The notes below the pieces were generated by a model that saw only the letters and a program-made list of their open reading frames with translations, did not search any database and was not told where the DNA came from. The position numbers were made by a program, and so were the translations under genes. From an uncultured Thermoanaerobaculia bacterium (lineage in GTDB: Bacteria; Acidobacteriota; Thermoanaerobaculia; Multivoradales; Multivoraceae): a stretch of DNA of 64,000 bases. The stretch spans positions 546,742 to 610,741 of the forward strand of contig CATOTG010000008.1 in the NCBI GenBank assembly GCA_951813015.1, given 5' to 3'. Numbering within the stretch: the first letter of the stretch is position 1; each line of letters starts with the position of its first letter. Of this stretch, positions 1-8,226 are shown in pieces.

Positions 1-3000
1 CGTCGAGCCACTTGGCCGCGAAGCCGAGAGTCCACGGTTCCAGGCGAACGGCGCGGAACACTGTCTGTGCCTTTACCGCTCGCCCTGCTGGCTGGGCAAG
101 ATCGACCGTGGCCTCCCGGGCATCGGGCGGCGGCAGGTCCCACGTCGGTATGTCGGCCCCCATGTCCAGTGAGAACAACTTCCGCATGTCGGCCACGAAG
201 ACGACCCTCGCGTAGGGTCGGGCGCTCAGTCGTTCCAGCTCCCGCCGGGCCACATCGACCCAATCGCGTTTCCAGTTCCCGGACACCGTCAACACGACGG
301 TGTCGGCGCCGTCTCGTGTCCGACGTTGCAGACGGCGCCTGAGGTGCTCCTTGAACTCGGTGACTGAATCGGCCTCGGGCAGCTCTCGCGCCGCGATGGG
401 GCCTTGAGCCAGGAAATGGCCAACGTTCCGGATGCCGGCGGCCTCCACGCCGCAGAGCACGATCACCCCATGGCCGTACGGTTCGCCGACGACCTGCCGC
501 TCTTGCCACAGGGTCAATGGGCGGTGTAGCGGCCCCTTGTCGACGTGGTGCCGGCGTATGTCGTGGGGTCCGAGTTTCAAGGGCCTCTGCCCGGCACTCA
601 GGTCCTCGAGCCGGTTCTCGATGTCTCTGGACGTTCCCAGCAGGTTGAGGACGTTCGGATTCCGGAGAGTGTGACTTCCTCCTTCCTCGATTTCGCGGAG
701 AACGCCGAGATCGACCATCTCCCGAAGCAGTGAGCTGAACTCCATGTTTCCGCCGAGCCTGGGGAATCCTCCCTCGTACCAGACGCGGGCGTGCCTCTGG
801 ATCCTGGCGTCCTTCATGCCGTGGCGCAGCAGATTCGGGTTGGTGTGACACTCGAACGCGATGGCGTAGGCGATCGCTTCATACCGGGGATCGAGCTGCA
901 GCGTCCATTCGAAACGCCGGCGAATGTCCTCCTGGAGATCGGGATCCCGGTCGATCGAGTCGAGCAGATCCGAGGTGATTCTCCTCGGCACCGACGCCTT
1001 GTCGGAATCCAGGGACCTGGCGACGATCTCATCGCCGTAGATCTGAATGAGACTGGGGTAGTAGTTCGCTCCGGCAAGCACTCGCTGCGCCAGTCGCTCC
1101 GTCTCGAAGCGGAAGCCACAGGCCTGAAGCGGGCCCTGGAGGAGGTCCAGTGCGTGCCTCTGATTGCCTTCGTCGATGAACGGGCCGATGCGGACCGGAT
1201 TGCCGAGGTGCGCCAGAGGATGATTCGACTGGTTCGTCGTTCGCAGGACGTTGTGCAGGCCGGCGAACACGACCTTGATGGACTGGTCGTGATCCATCAG
1301 GGACTTGAGGCGCGCAGATTCCGCGAAGCTCTCGCGTGAACTGTTCTGGGTATCCCGTTCCAGAAAGTTGTCCGCCTCGTCGAAGAGAAGCAGGAGCCTT
1401 CTGCCGGAATCCCGGTTGAAAGTGCTGTGCAGGGCCTTGATGAAGCGCCGGATGCTCTCGTCGCGCTGGGTCGGCTTCCGCACGGAATCGTCAATGGCCC
1501 TCCGTTCCCTCAGCGCACTCCAGATGGCCGGCCAGATGTCGGCTGTGTCTATCTCCCCGATACCCTGCGCCTTCAGGTCGATCCAGATGGCGAACCGGCC
1601 AGAACCCCTGTAGTTGCGCTCGACGTGCCGGAGAAGGGCGGTCTTTCCCAGCTGCCTGCCGCCATACACGAAGCAGGAGCCCCGGAAGTTCGCTATCGCT
1701 TCGGCTTCCGCGTCCCGGCCGAAGAACATCTCTGGCGGTACGAGGCTGGCCCGCCGAATGAAGGGCTGGTTGTAGGTGTACGGCAGGCTGCAGGCGAAGA
1801 AGGCCGCCAGGCGGGAGCCGCCCTGGGCCGCGAGGAAAGCGAGAAGCGGTTCGTCGAGCGTGAGGAGCGACGTCCTCTTTGCAAGGCAACTTCGGACGAG
1901 TTGCTCCCTGGTCTGCCTTCCCAGCGCATGAAGAGTGACGACGATTGCCGCCTCCTGCCGGCGGGATTGCTCCATGCGCTGGTGGATCGCCTCTGCCTCG
2001 GGAGGATCGAGGAGCAGCATCAACCGATAGGAACCCCTTGCCTCCGAACCGAAGTGTGGCAGCGGGCAGACCTCGCGCCTCTCGATTGGCGCCACCTTGA
2101 GCCTTGCGCCAACGAACCCCGGTACCGGTGAGTCGAACGTGACCTCGGGATCGATGAAACCAAGGCTCCTCATCAGCTCCGTGGTTGCCCGGGCAAGCCG
2201 ATCGGGTTTGCCGACCGGCACATTCCTGAGCGCCACCCACGCCTCAAGCAGCGCGCGTGCCGAGGCGCGCTCGCTCTCGTCCAGATGATCGAATCGCAAG
2301 GGGCCGTGACTCTGGCCGCTGGCCGCTGACCGGATCAGTTCCGTCCAGTTGTCTGCAAGTCCCACCCGCGAGCGGAGATCGTCGTGGTCGATGTCCAGGT
2401 AGTTCTGAAGCGTTGACGGCCTGCTTTGCCGACTCGGGAGCGGGGTGTCCTGCGGCGTGCGATACAGCAGTTCGTTGGCAACGAGGAGATCGCCGTCCTC
2501 CAGGCTCTGTTCGATGGCCTTGCGCAGGGGGGCCTCGTCGTCGGGGAAGGACGCGGCGACCTCTTGGCGCAGCTTGTCCCGCTCCTCCCGAGCGGCGGCT
2601 TCGAGATCACTGCGTACCGCGTCCGACTCGCCGCGAAGGAGGTTGTAGCGGGGCCGTTCGTTCTCGGTCGATTCGAGCTGGATGGCTTCGAGGCGAGCCA
2701 GTAGACTGCTGTTCCTGTTGGCCGAGATCCGGCTCCTGGAAAAGGCCAGGTCGACTTCCTGCCGGATGTCCAGAAGTTCGGCAGCCAGGACGCGTTGGCA
2801 GAGGTGGCGCTCTTCCTCGATGCGATTCCTGAGCGACTGGGTATCGTCCTCTGCTGCGGCGGCTTCGAGCCAATCGATGATGTCAGCGGCGAGAAGGAGG
2901 TCGCCACGTTCGCAGTAGTGCTCGAAGGCGACCGGTAACTCGAGAGGCGTCGATTCGAGCAGGGCGTCGAGGGTGGCCTGCGGAGTAACCGGGTCTTCCT

Positions 3001-5809
3001 CTGACTCATCCGCGGCAAGATCGGGAAACGGCAACAGTGCGGATCGCAGCAGGAAGCCGGTATCGTGCTCCTCCGACTCGCCCTCCCCGCCTGGCGAGTT
3101 CAGAATGGCTGCAGCCCGCCGAACGGCGCCGGCTGCGAGTGAAGATGCCGCCATCAGAAGGGTGTCCCCGCCGCTCTCCAGGGCCATCGCGTCCAGGCGT
3201 TGGAGAAGGTCCGCGGACTTGTGACGCAGGGTCTGGACTAACTTGGCGATGACTTGCTCGTGATGGTCGGTGTCGGGAGTACGCGCCGCTTCCAGGTCGA
3301 GATAGCGTTCCGCGAGGGAAAGCGGCTCTTCCAGATGTCGGCGAAACTGGACCAGGGTCTTCGCACCGATCCTCTGTTGGGATGACAGCAAGGCGGTGGC
3401 GAAGCGGTCGACGATCTTGCGAAGTTCGTCCCTGTCGGCCAGCTGTGCAGCCAGCCGCCGTACGATCGCGGTCTGTCCTCCTGAGCGCATGGCCTGCGTC
3501 AGGCGGCCGAGCTGATTGTCGTCCTGGCAGAGGACGTTCCAGATCCGGTTTGCCGGGATGTAGGTCAGCTTGCGCTGTTGCCCGATCTCCGACCAGCTCT
3601 CGAGGTCCTTGCGAAACGTCGCCACGGAGTCCTCGTGGCTCGCACGGTCGCGGGCGGTCCGGAGGATCGTGTCGGCGTCCAGGTGGGTCTTCTGGAGATC
3701 CCAGAGGCGATGGGCCACCGAAAATGTGAAGGCTCCCAATTCCTCGATGCCCTCATGCTCGAGGCGCCCGAGGTAGGCGGTGGCGCCGGAGTATGGGGCG
3801 ATCACCGCGACGGGCAGGGCGCCGGCGAGGCCGATGAGTGCGTTGACATTCCTTTCCGCGGGATCCCGGCGATCCTGGACGGTCGACTGGGCTTGCGCGA
3901 GCGCGGCCAGAACCGGCTCGACCAGCGGGCTGTCGGGCCGCTGGAGCCGACTGGCGTAGAGCGCGGCCGCCAGAGCCTGCGCCGGCGGCTGGCCGGCGTC
4001 GATTCCGGATTCTTCGGCGAGGCGGCACACCTCGTGGGCAAATGCGAGGCGGGGCGGGTCGTCGGTCAGCGCCTCAGCCATGGCATCGCGAACTCGCTGC
4101 TCCCGCTCGTCCCATTCGCCTCGGTCTGTTGCGTCTTCAGGCAGAGGGCCCTGGCACGTGGGCGACGCGCCGGGTTCGGACTCCTCAACATGGGCGTCGG
4201 GGCGGGGTGCGGCGGTTTCCGCATCTTCCGCCGGGGTCGGCTCGGACGTTGAGGAACCAGTGGCTTCACCGATCGACGAGTCGTCTCGACCCGGTACGGC
4301 CACGTGGAGGTCCGCGACGGAGTCGACCGGCGTCTCTTCCGCGGACGCGGCTTCTCGAGGAGGTGCATTGCCAGTTCGCGAATCTCCCCCAAGCCGTCCG
4401 CGCCGCGGCATGAACGCGGACTTCTCAATCCCGCCTGCCTCATCGGCCTCATCGGGATCGCACTCGGGTGTCCCGCGGTCTTCGCCTTTCCAGAGACCAG
4501 GCGCCGGATCGAGTGCGGCGAGAAGCCTGGCGCTGGCTTCGCGCGAGCTGCGCCGCGCCCGAACGGCCTGAATGCGCAGGTCGTCCCGCTGGTCTGCCCA
4601 GGAGGTGAGCGCTGCACCCTCTTCAGGTTTGGTTTGCCGCAGTCGGCTGAGTTGGCGTTCCAGGTCGCGGTGCGCGTCGTGGATCTCCCGCACCGTCTCC
4701 GCCAACGACGGCAGCGAGTGAGCCAGCCTTTCATGCTCGGACTTCGCCATCCCCGGTTCGATGCCGTGCGGCTCCAGCTCCAGCCAGAGGCGGCGCAGCC
4801 TTCCCACGCTCTCGGTGTCGACCAGGCCGCGACGGGAGTCCCCGACGAGTGCGTCGAGAAACTCGAGAACGAAACGCCGCAGCGTTTTCGCGCCTTCGTA
4901 CTCCAGTTCCTTCTTCCGGGATCGAACGGCACTCCGGAACACGTCCAGCCGCCCTTCAAGGGTCTTCGCAAGGCCGTGCAGGGAGTCCAAGGCCGCGGCA
5001 TCGTCCAGGGCGGCCGGAAGGCGGACGAGAGAGTCGAAGCCGGGCTCCAATGCAGTCTCGTGGGCGCGGGCGAGCCTCCTGGCAAGCTCCAGCTTCTGGT
5101 TGCCGGAAGACTCCGCGTAGAGCGCGGTCGCTCTGGCGAGCACCGCAGGGAGGTCGACCCCGACCTCAGGGTCGGCGAGGTCCGGCTCGTTGTTGCCCGA
5201 CTCGGCCCGGTGGTTCGTCCCCTCGCGCCCGGCATCGCTCCGGGTGACAAGATCCCGGAACTCTCGTCCCAGATCAGGCACCTTCCTCGACACATCCTCG
5301 AGGACGGTTCGATCGTCGAGGAGCGTCGCCTTGGCGAACAGCCAGAGCGTCACCTCGAGGCGTTCGGGATCGCTGAGCGATGACCAGCGCTTGATCCGGG
5401 ACGCCGTCGCTGCGGTGAAGCTGGCCGTCGTGACGTCTTCCGTGGGAGAGCCTTCGCTCGTCGGTTTCGCCAAGTTGCGATCCAGGAACGGTCCCAGGAT
5501 CTTGTGCTCCAGAGACGGCGGCACAGCGCGGATCGGTACCCTCTGCTTCCTCTCGACGGTCCTGAAGACGAGGTGAATGTTGAAGAGTTCGCGCCGGAAG
5601 TCAGGGTTGCCGTAGAAGGCCGCGAGCAGGGGCCAATCGGCGCGCTTCTTGTCGCCGATGTCGCCGACGCGCTGTCGAAAGAAGCCGCATTGCAGCAGCC
5701 TGCTTCTCGTTTGTCGGTTCAGTCCGAGCGGTTTCTCGAGTTCCTTCAACCCATTGAGACACTCGGGAAGCCCGAACCCCAGAGGTCTTCGGCGTTTCTG
5801 CTCCGGCAT
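1..5809 (-). CDS. giant P-loop NTPase, C-terminus off the left edge
   Basis: This frame is absent from the ORF track because it is open at the window edge. I read it on the minus strand and found no stop between base 1 and a TAG at 5843-5845; ATG 5809-5807 gives at least 1,936 codons. Residues ~1-1370 are mainly helical, with an acidic Pro-rich linker near 490-560, and match no family I recognise. A P-loop NTPase follows: Walker A GGRQLGKTAL (~1385), Walker B LLLLFDEADNF (~1475) and a sensor-like KVVFAGLHNVLR. A winged-helix-like stretch lies near 1690-1740 and an unrecognised domain runs to the edge. This resembles Orc1/STAND-type AAA+ ATPases, but with the NTPase near the C-terminus rather than central. 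The size and architecture suggest a defence or regulatory ATPase; the function is unknown. Plus-strand ORFs here are codon-aligned shadows of it. Confidence 0.85.
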   Translation of the reverse strand, partial: MPEQKRRRPLGFGLPECLNGLKELEKPLGLNRQTRSRLLQCGFFRQRVGDIGDKKRADWPLLAAFYGNPDFRRELFNIHLVFRTVERKQRVPIRAVPPSLEHKILGPFLDRNLAKPTSEGSPTEDVTTASFTAATASRIKRWSSLSDPERLEVTLWLFAKATLLDDRTVLEDVSRKVPDLGREFRDLVTRSDAGREGTNHRAESGNNEPDLADPEVGVDLPAVLARATALYAESSGNQKLELARRLARAHETALEPGFDSLVRLPAALDDAAALDSLHGLAKTLEGRLDVFRSAVRSRKKELEYEGAKTLRRFVLEFLDALVGDSRRGLVDTESVGRLRRLWLELEPHGIEPGMAKSEHERLAHSLPSLAETVREIHDAHRDLERQLSRLRQTKPEEGAALTSWADQRDDLRIQAVRARRSSREASARLLAALDPAPGLWKGEDRGTPECDPDEADEAGGIEKSAFMPRRGRLGGDSRTGNAPPREAASAEETPVDSVADLHVAVPGRDDSSIGEATGSSTSEPTPAEDAETAAPRPDAHVEESEPGASPTCQGPLPEDATDRGEWDEREQRVRDAMAEALTDDPPRLAFAHEVCRLAEESGIDAGQPPAQALAAALYASRLQRPDSPLVEPVLAALAQAQSTVQDRRDPAERNVNALIGLAGALPVAVIAPYSGATAYLGRLEHEGIEELGAFTFSVAHRLWDLQKTHLDADTILRTARDRASHEDSVATFRKDLESWSEIGQQRKLTYIPANRIWNVLCQDDNQLGRLTQAMRSGGQTAIVRRLAAQLADRDELRKIVDRFATALLSSQQRIGAKTLVQFRRHLEEPLSLAERYLDLEAARTPDTDHHEQVIAKLVQTLRHKSADLLQRLDAMALESGGDTLLMAASSLAAGAVRRAAAILNSPGGEGESEEHDTGFLLRSALLPFPDLAADESEEDPVTPQATLDALLESTPLELPVAFEHYCERGDLLLAADIIDWLEAAAAEDDTQSLRNRIEEERHLCQRVLAAELLDIRQEVDLAFSRSRISANRNSSLLARLEAIQLESTENERPRYNLLRGESDAVRSDLEAAAREERDKLRQEVAASFPDDEAPLRKAIEQSLEDGDLLVANELLYRTPQDTPLPSRQSRPSTLQNYLDIDHDDLRSRVGLADNWTELIRSAASGQSHGPLRFDHLDESERASARALLEAWVALRNVPVGKPDRLARATTELMRSLGFIDPEVTFDSPVPGFVGARLKVAPIERREVCPLPHFGSEARGSYRLMLLLDPPEAEAIHQRMEQSRRQEAAIVVTLHALGRQTREQLVRSCLAKRTSLLTLDEPLLAFLAAQGGSRLAAFFACSLPYTYNQPFIRRASLVPPEMFFGRDAEAEAIANFRGSCFVYGGRQLGKTALLRHVERNYRGSGRFAIWIDLKAQGIGEIDTADIWPAIWSALRERRAIDDSVRKPTQRDESIRRFIKALHSTFNRDSGRRLLLLFDEADNFLERDTQNSSRESFAESARLKSLMDHDQSIKVVFAGLHNVLRTTNQSNHPLAHLGNPVRIGPFIDEGNQRHALDLLQGPLQACGFRFETERLAQRVLAGANYYPSLIQIYGDEIVARSLDSDKASVPRRITSDLLDSIDRDPDLQEDIRRRFEWTLQLDPRYEAIAYAIAFECHTNPNLLRHGMKDARIQRHARVWYEGGFPRLGGNMEFSSLLREMVDLGVLREIEEGGSHTLRNPNVLNLLGTSRDIENRLEDLSAGQRPLKLGPHDIRRHHVDKGPLHRPLTLWQERQVVGEPYGHGVIVLCGVEAAGIRNVGHFLAQGPIAARELPEADSVTEFKEHLRRRLQRRTRDGADTVVLTVSGNWKRDWVDVARRELERLSARPYARVVFVADMRKLFSLDMGADIPTWDLPPPDAREATVDLAQPAGRAVKAQTVFRAVRLEPWTLGFAAKWLD

Positions 5810-6048
5810 CCTAAGGGGTACCTCCGTCGGAAACCACTGATTCTACGCCGAATACGCCACCCGACGCCGCCTCGCGCTCAGAACCTCGCGCGGTCAGCCG
5901 CAGCAGTCCGAGTGTCGCCAGGACGTCGCCGCCCGCTGATTTCTCCCGCCGCCTTGCAGTCGCGCCTGGTGAAGCCGGCGCGGTATGCGACCGTGGTCAG
6001 GTTCAGGCGTTGTTTGCCAGATGGCGTGCGGCCTCCTGGCGCGCGGCG

Positions 6049-6615
6049 CTACGGCGCGTAGTACGGGTTCGTGCCGGCGGCGTGGTCCGTCGTGTCGAGC
6101 ACCCGGCGGACGGTCGGCACGGCTTCGAGAATGGCCTGTTCGACGCCCTGCTTCAGGGTGTAGTCGGCCATGCCGCAGCCCTGGCAGCCGCCGCCCATCG
6201 TGATGAACGCCGTCTCGTCCTTGACCTCGAGCAGGGTGACGAAGCCGCCATGGGCGGCGATCTGCGGATTGATCCGGTCGTCGAGGACGCGCTGGACGTC
6301 GGCGGCGACTCCCTCGCCCCAGACCGAGTTCGGGTTGTCGAACTTGAAGCCGCTTTCGGACAGCCGGGTGATGAAGTCGATCGTCGCGCCCTTGATGTCC
6401 GGGGCGGTCTCCGGGTCGATGAAGACCTTGAACGCCTCGGTTTCCAGCACCTCGTCGCCGGGCCGGGTCTCGTCTGTTCCCACCAGGTCCATCTGGTAGC
6501 GGAAGCCGCCGCCGCCGCGGCCGGTGATCGCGATGCGAAGAGCGAGGTCGTCGCGATCCTCGTCCTTCATCGCCTCGGCCACCTTCTTCTGTGCCAGCTC
6601 TGTGATCGTTAGCAT
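6049..6615 (-). CDS. nfuA: NfuA-like Fe-S cluster carrier
   Basis: The 188-residue protein has an N-terminal A-type/HesB-like domain (MLTITELAQKKVAEAM..., glycine-rich GRGGGGFRYQM) and a C-terminal NifU-like domain with the CxxC motif GGGCQGCG. This is the domain order of NfuA, which carries a [4Fe-4S] cluster between subunits and delivers it to apo-proteins in the cytoplasm. The track ORF extends to 6858, but the homology begins at the ATG at 6615, and the upstream extension is antisense to the next gene. It is divergent from the enoyl-CoA hydratase gene, with only 34 bp between the starts. The A-type domain lacks the usual conserved cysteines, as is normal for NfuA. Confidence 0.9.
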   Translation of the reverse strand: MLTITELAQKKVAEAMKDEDRDDLALRIAITGRGGGGFRYQMDLVGTDETRPGDEVLETEAFKVFIDPETAPDIKGATIDFITRLSESGFKFDNPNSVWGEGVAADVQRVLDDRINPQIAAHGGFVTLLEVKDETAFITMGGGCQGCGMADYTLKQGVEQAILEAVPTVRRVLDTTDHAAGTNPYYAP

Positions 6616-6649
6616 GAGCGGCATTCTAGCGCGAAGGAGGACCACCGCC

Positions 6650-7441
6650 ATGAGCTTTGAACACATCCTGCTGGACCACCTGGGCCCGATCACCCGGCTG
6701 ACCCTGAACGTGCCTTCCCGGTTGAACGCGATGACGTCCGCGATGGGCGCGGAAATCCGGGAGGCCGTGCCGCTGATCAATGACCGGGACGAGACCCGGG
6801 TGGTCATCGTCCGCGGCGCCGGTCGGGCGTTCAGCGCCGGCGGCAGCCTGAAGAGCATCCAGGAGGAGGTCAGCGAAGATCCGGATTCGGGCCCCGGCCT
6901 TGGCGGCGGCGCGAACTTCTACCGTCTCTACCTCTCCGTCCGCGATCTTGAGGCGCCGTCGATTGCGGCGATCAACGGCCATGCGATCGGCGCCGGCCTG
7001 TGCTTTGCGCTCGGGTGCGACATGCGGGTGATCAGGACGGGCGCGCGGGTGGGGATGACCTTCGTGCGTCTCGGCATCCACCCCGGCATGGCGGCGACCT
7101 GGACGCTCCCGCGCCTGATCGGTCCCGCACGCGCCGCCGAGCTCCTGTACAGCGGCCGGCTGATCGACGCGGCGACGGCGGTCGACTGGGGCATCGCCAG
7201 TCGCGAGGCGGACGACGACTTCGACCAGGTCGTCGAAGACCTGGCGATGGAGGTCGCGGCCTCGGGCCCGGTGGCGGTGAAGGCGACCAAGCGGACCTTG
7301 CGCGGCGCCTTCGAGCGGTCGATCGACGAGGCCCTCGAACTGGAGAGCGCGGAGCAGGAGGTCACCTTCCGCACCGCCGATGCGCGCGAGGGAGTGCAGG
7401 CACTGACCGAACGCCGGTCGCCCCGTTTCGTGGGCCGGTAA
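6650..7441 (+). CDS. enoyl-CoA hydratase/isomerase (crotonase) family
   Basis: The 263-residue protein is a crotonase-fold enzyme acting on acyl-CoA thioesters. It has the CoA/oxyanion-hole motifs AGRAFSAGGSLKSI and AAINGHAIGAGLCFALGCD, followed by LGIHPGMAATWTLPR, where many hydratases carry a catalytic Glu in the equivalent stretch. The exact reaction (hydratase, isomerase or other) is therefore uncertain. ATG 6650 is chosen over the longer track ORF because AGGAGG lies about 9 bp upstream and the longer version overlaps nfuA. The MoCF-domain gene starts 9 bp after its stop. Confidence 0.88.
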   Translation: MSFEHILLDHLGPITRLTLNVPSRLNAMTSAMGAEIREAVPLINDRDETRVVIVRGAGRAFSAGGSLKSIQEEVSEDPDSGPGLGGGANFYRLYLSVRDLEAPSIAAINGHAIGAGLCFALGCDMRVIRTGARVGMTFVRLGIHPGMAATWTLPRLIGPARAAELLYSGRLIDAATAVDWGIASREADDDFDQVVEDLAMEVAASGPVAVKATKRTLRGAFERSIDEALELESAEQEVTFRTADAREGVQALTERRSPRFVGR

Positions 7442-7450
7442 GCTACGCCG

Positions 7451-8203
7451 ATGCCCACGGCGGCGGCGTTGATCATCGGGAACGAAATCCTCACCGGCAA
7501 GGTCGAGGAGGCGAACCTGACCCTGCTGGCGCGCGAGCTGTTCGGCCTGGGAATCGAGCTGCGCCGAGTGGTCGTCTGCCCCGACGACATCGCGGGTATC
7601 GCCGGTGACATCGAGCGGCTCAGAGACAGCTTCGACTACGTGATCACCTCGGGCGGCGTCGGTCCGACCCACGACGACGTGACCCTGAAGGCGGTGGCTG
7701 CCGCGTTCGAGCGACCCCTGGTGCGCTCTCCGGAACTGGTGACGAAGATTCGCGAGATGGTGGGGGAGCGCTGCTCCGAGGGTCACCTGCGAATGGCCGA
7801 CGTGCCGGAAGGCGCCGACCTGGTCAGCACGCCGGAGGTGCCTTGGCCTTCTGTCGTGATGGACAACGTCTACGTCTTGCCGGGGGTGCCGCGGATCTTC
7901 CGGATGAAGCTGCCCCTGCTGCGGGACCGGTTGGCGGCCGGTCGCCGTTTCCACAGCCGGGCGGTGTACACGATGTGCCGGGAAACGGACATCGCCGAGA
8001 TGCTCGATCTGGTGGTTGCCGCTCACGCCGAGGTGGAGATCGGCAGCTATCCGGTGATGGACGGCGACTATCGGGTCAAACTGACGGTGGACAGCCGCAG
8101 CCGCGGCGCCGCGGACCTGGCGCTCGCGGCGCTGGTCGAGGCGCTCCCCGCCGGTGCGGTGGTGCGAGTGGAAGGCGGGGCGCCGGCAGTCCCCAGCCGT
8201 TGA
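7451..8203 (+). CDS. CinA/MoCF-domain protein
   Basis: The 250-residue protein starts with a molybdopterin-binding (MoCF/MoaB-like) fold: AALIIGNEILTGKVEEAN, then the SGGVGPTHDD loop typical of CinA N-terminal domains. The C-terminal nicotinamide-nucleotide amidase domain of full-length CinA is absent, so it is the short form often annotated as competence/damage-inducible protein A or molybdopterin-binding protein. The family is linked to ADP-ribose/NMN pyrophosphatase activity or molybdopterin binding; which applies here cannot be read from sequence. It is preceded closely by the enoyl-CoA hydratase and followed after 23 bp by the M16 peptidase. Confidence 0.85.
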   Translation: MPTAAALIIGNEILTGKVEEANLTLLARELFGLGIELRRVVVCPDDIAGIAGDIERLRDSFDYVITSGGVGPTHDDVTLKAVAAAFERPLVRSPELVTKIREMVGERCSEGHLRMADVPEGADLVSTPEVPWPSVVMDNVYVLPGVPRIFRMKLPLLRDRLAAGRRFHSRAVYTMCRETDIAEMLDLVVAAHAEVEIGSYPVMDGDYRVKLTVDSRSRGAADLALAALVEALPAGAVVRVEGGAPAVPSR

Positions 8204-8226
8204 CAAGCTCAGAGGAGGAGGAACCG

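Noticed and set aside
4066-5295. 409-aa minus-strand ORF
   Set aside because: Arg/Ser/Pro-rich frame shadow on the same strand as the NTPase gene; no homology-like features.
791-5383. Long plus-strand ORFs (182, 234, 224, 359 aa)
   Set aside because: They are codon-aligned antisense shadows of the giant minus-strand NTPase; the minus frame has Walker motifs and natural composition, the plus frames do not.
6626-8206. 526-aa minus-strand ORF
   Set aside because: Antisense of the enoyl-CoA hydratase and MoCF genes; His/Arg/Gln-rich shadow composition.
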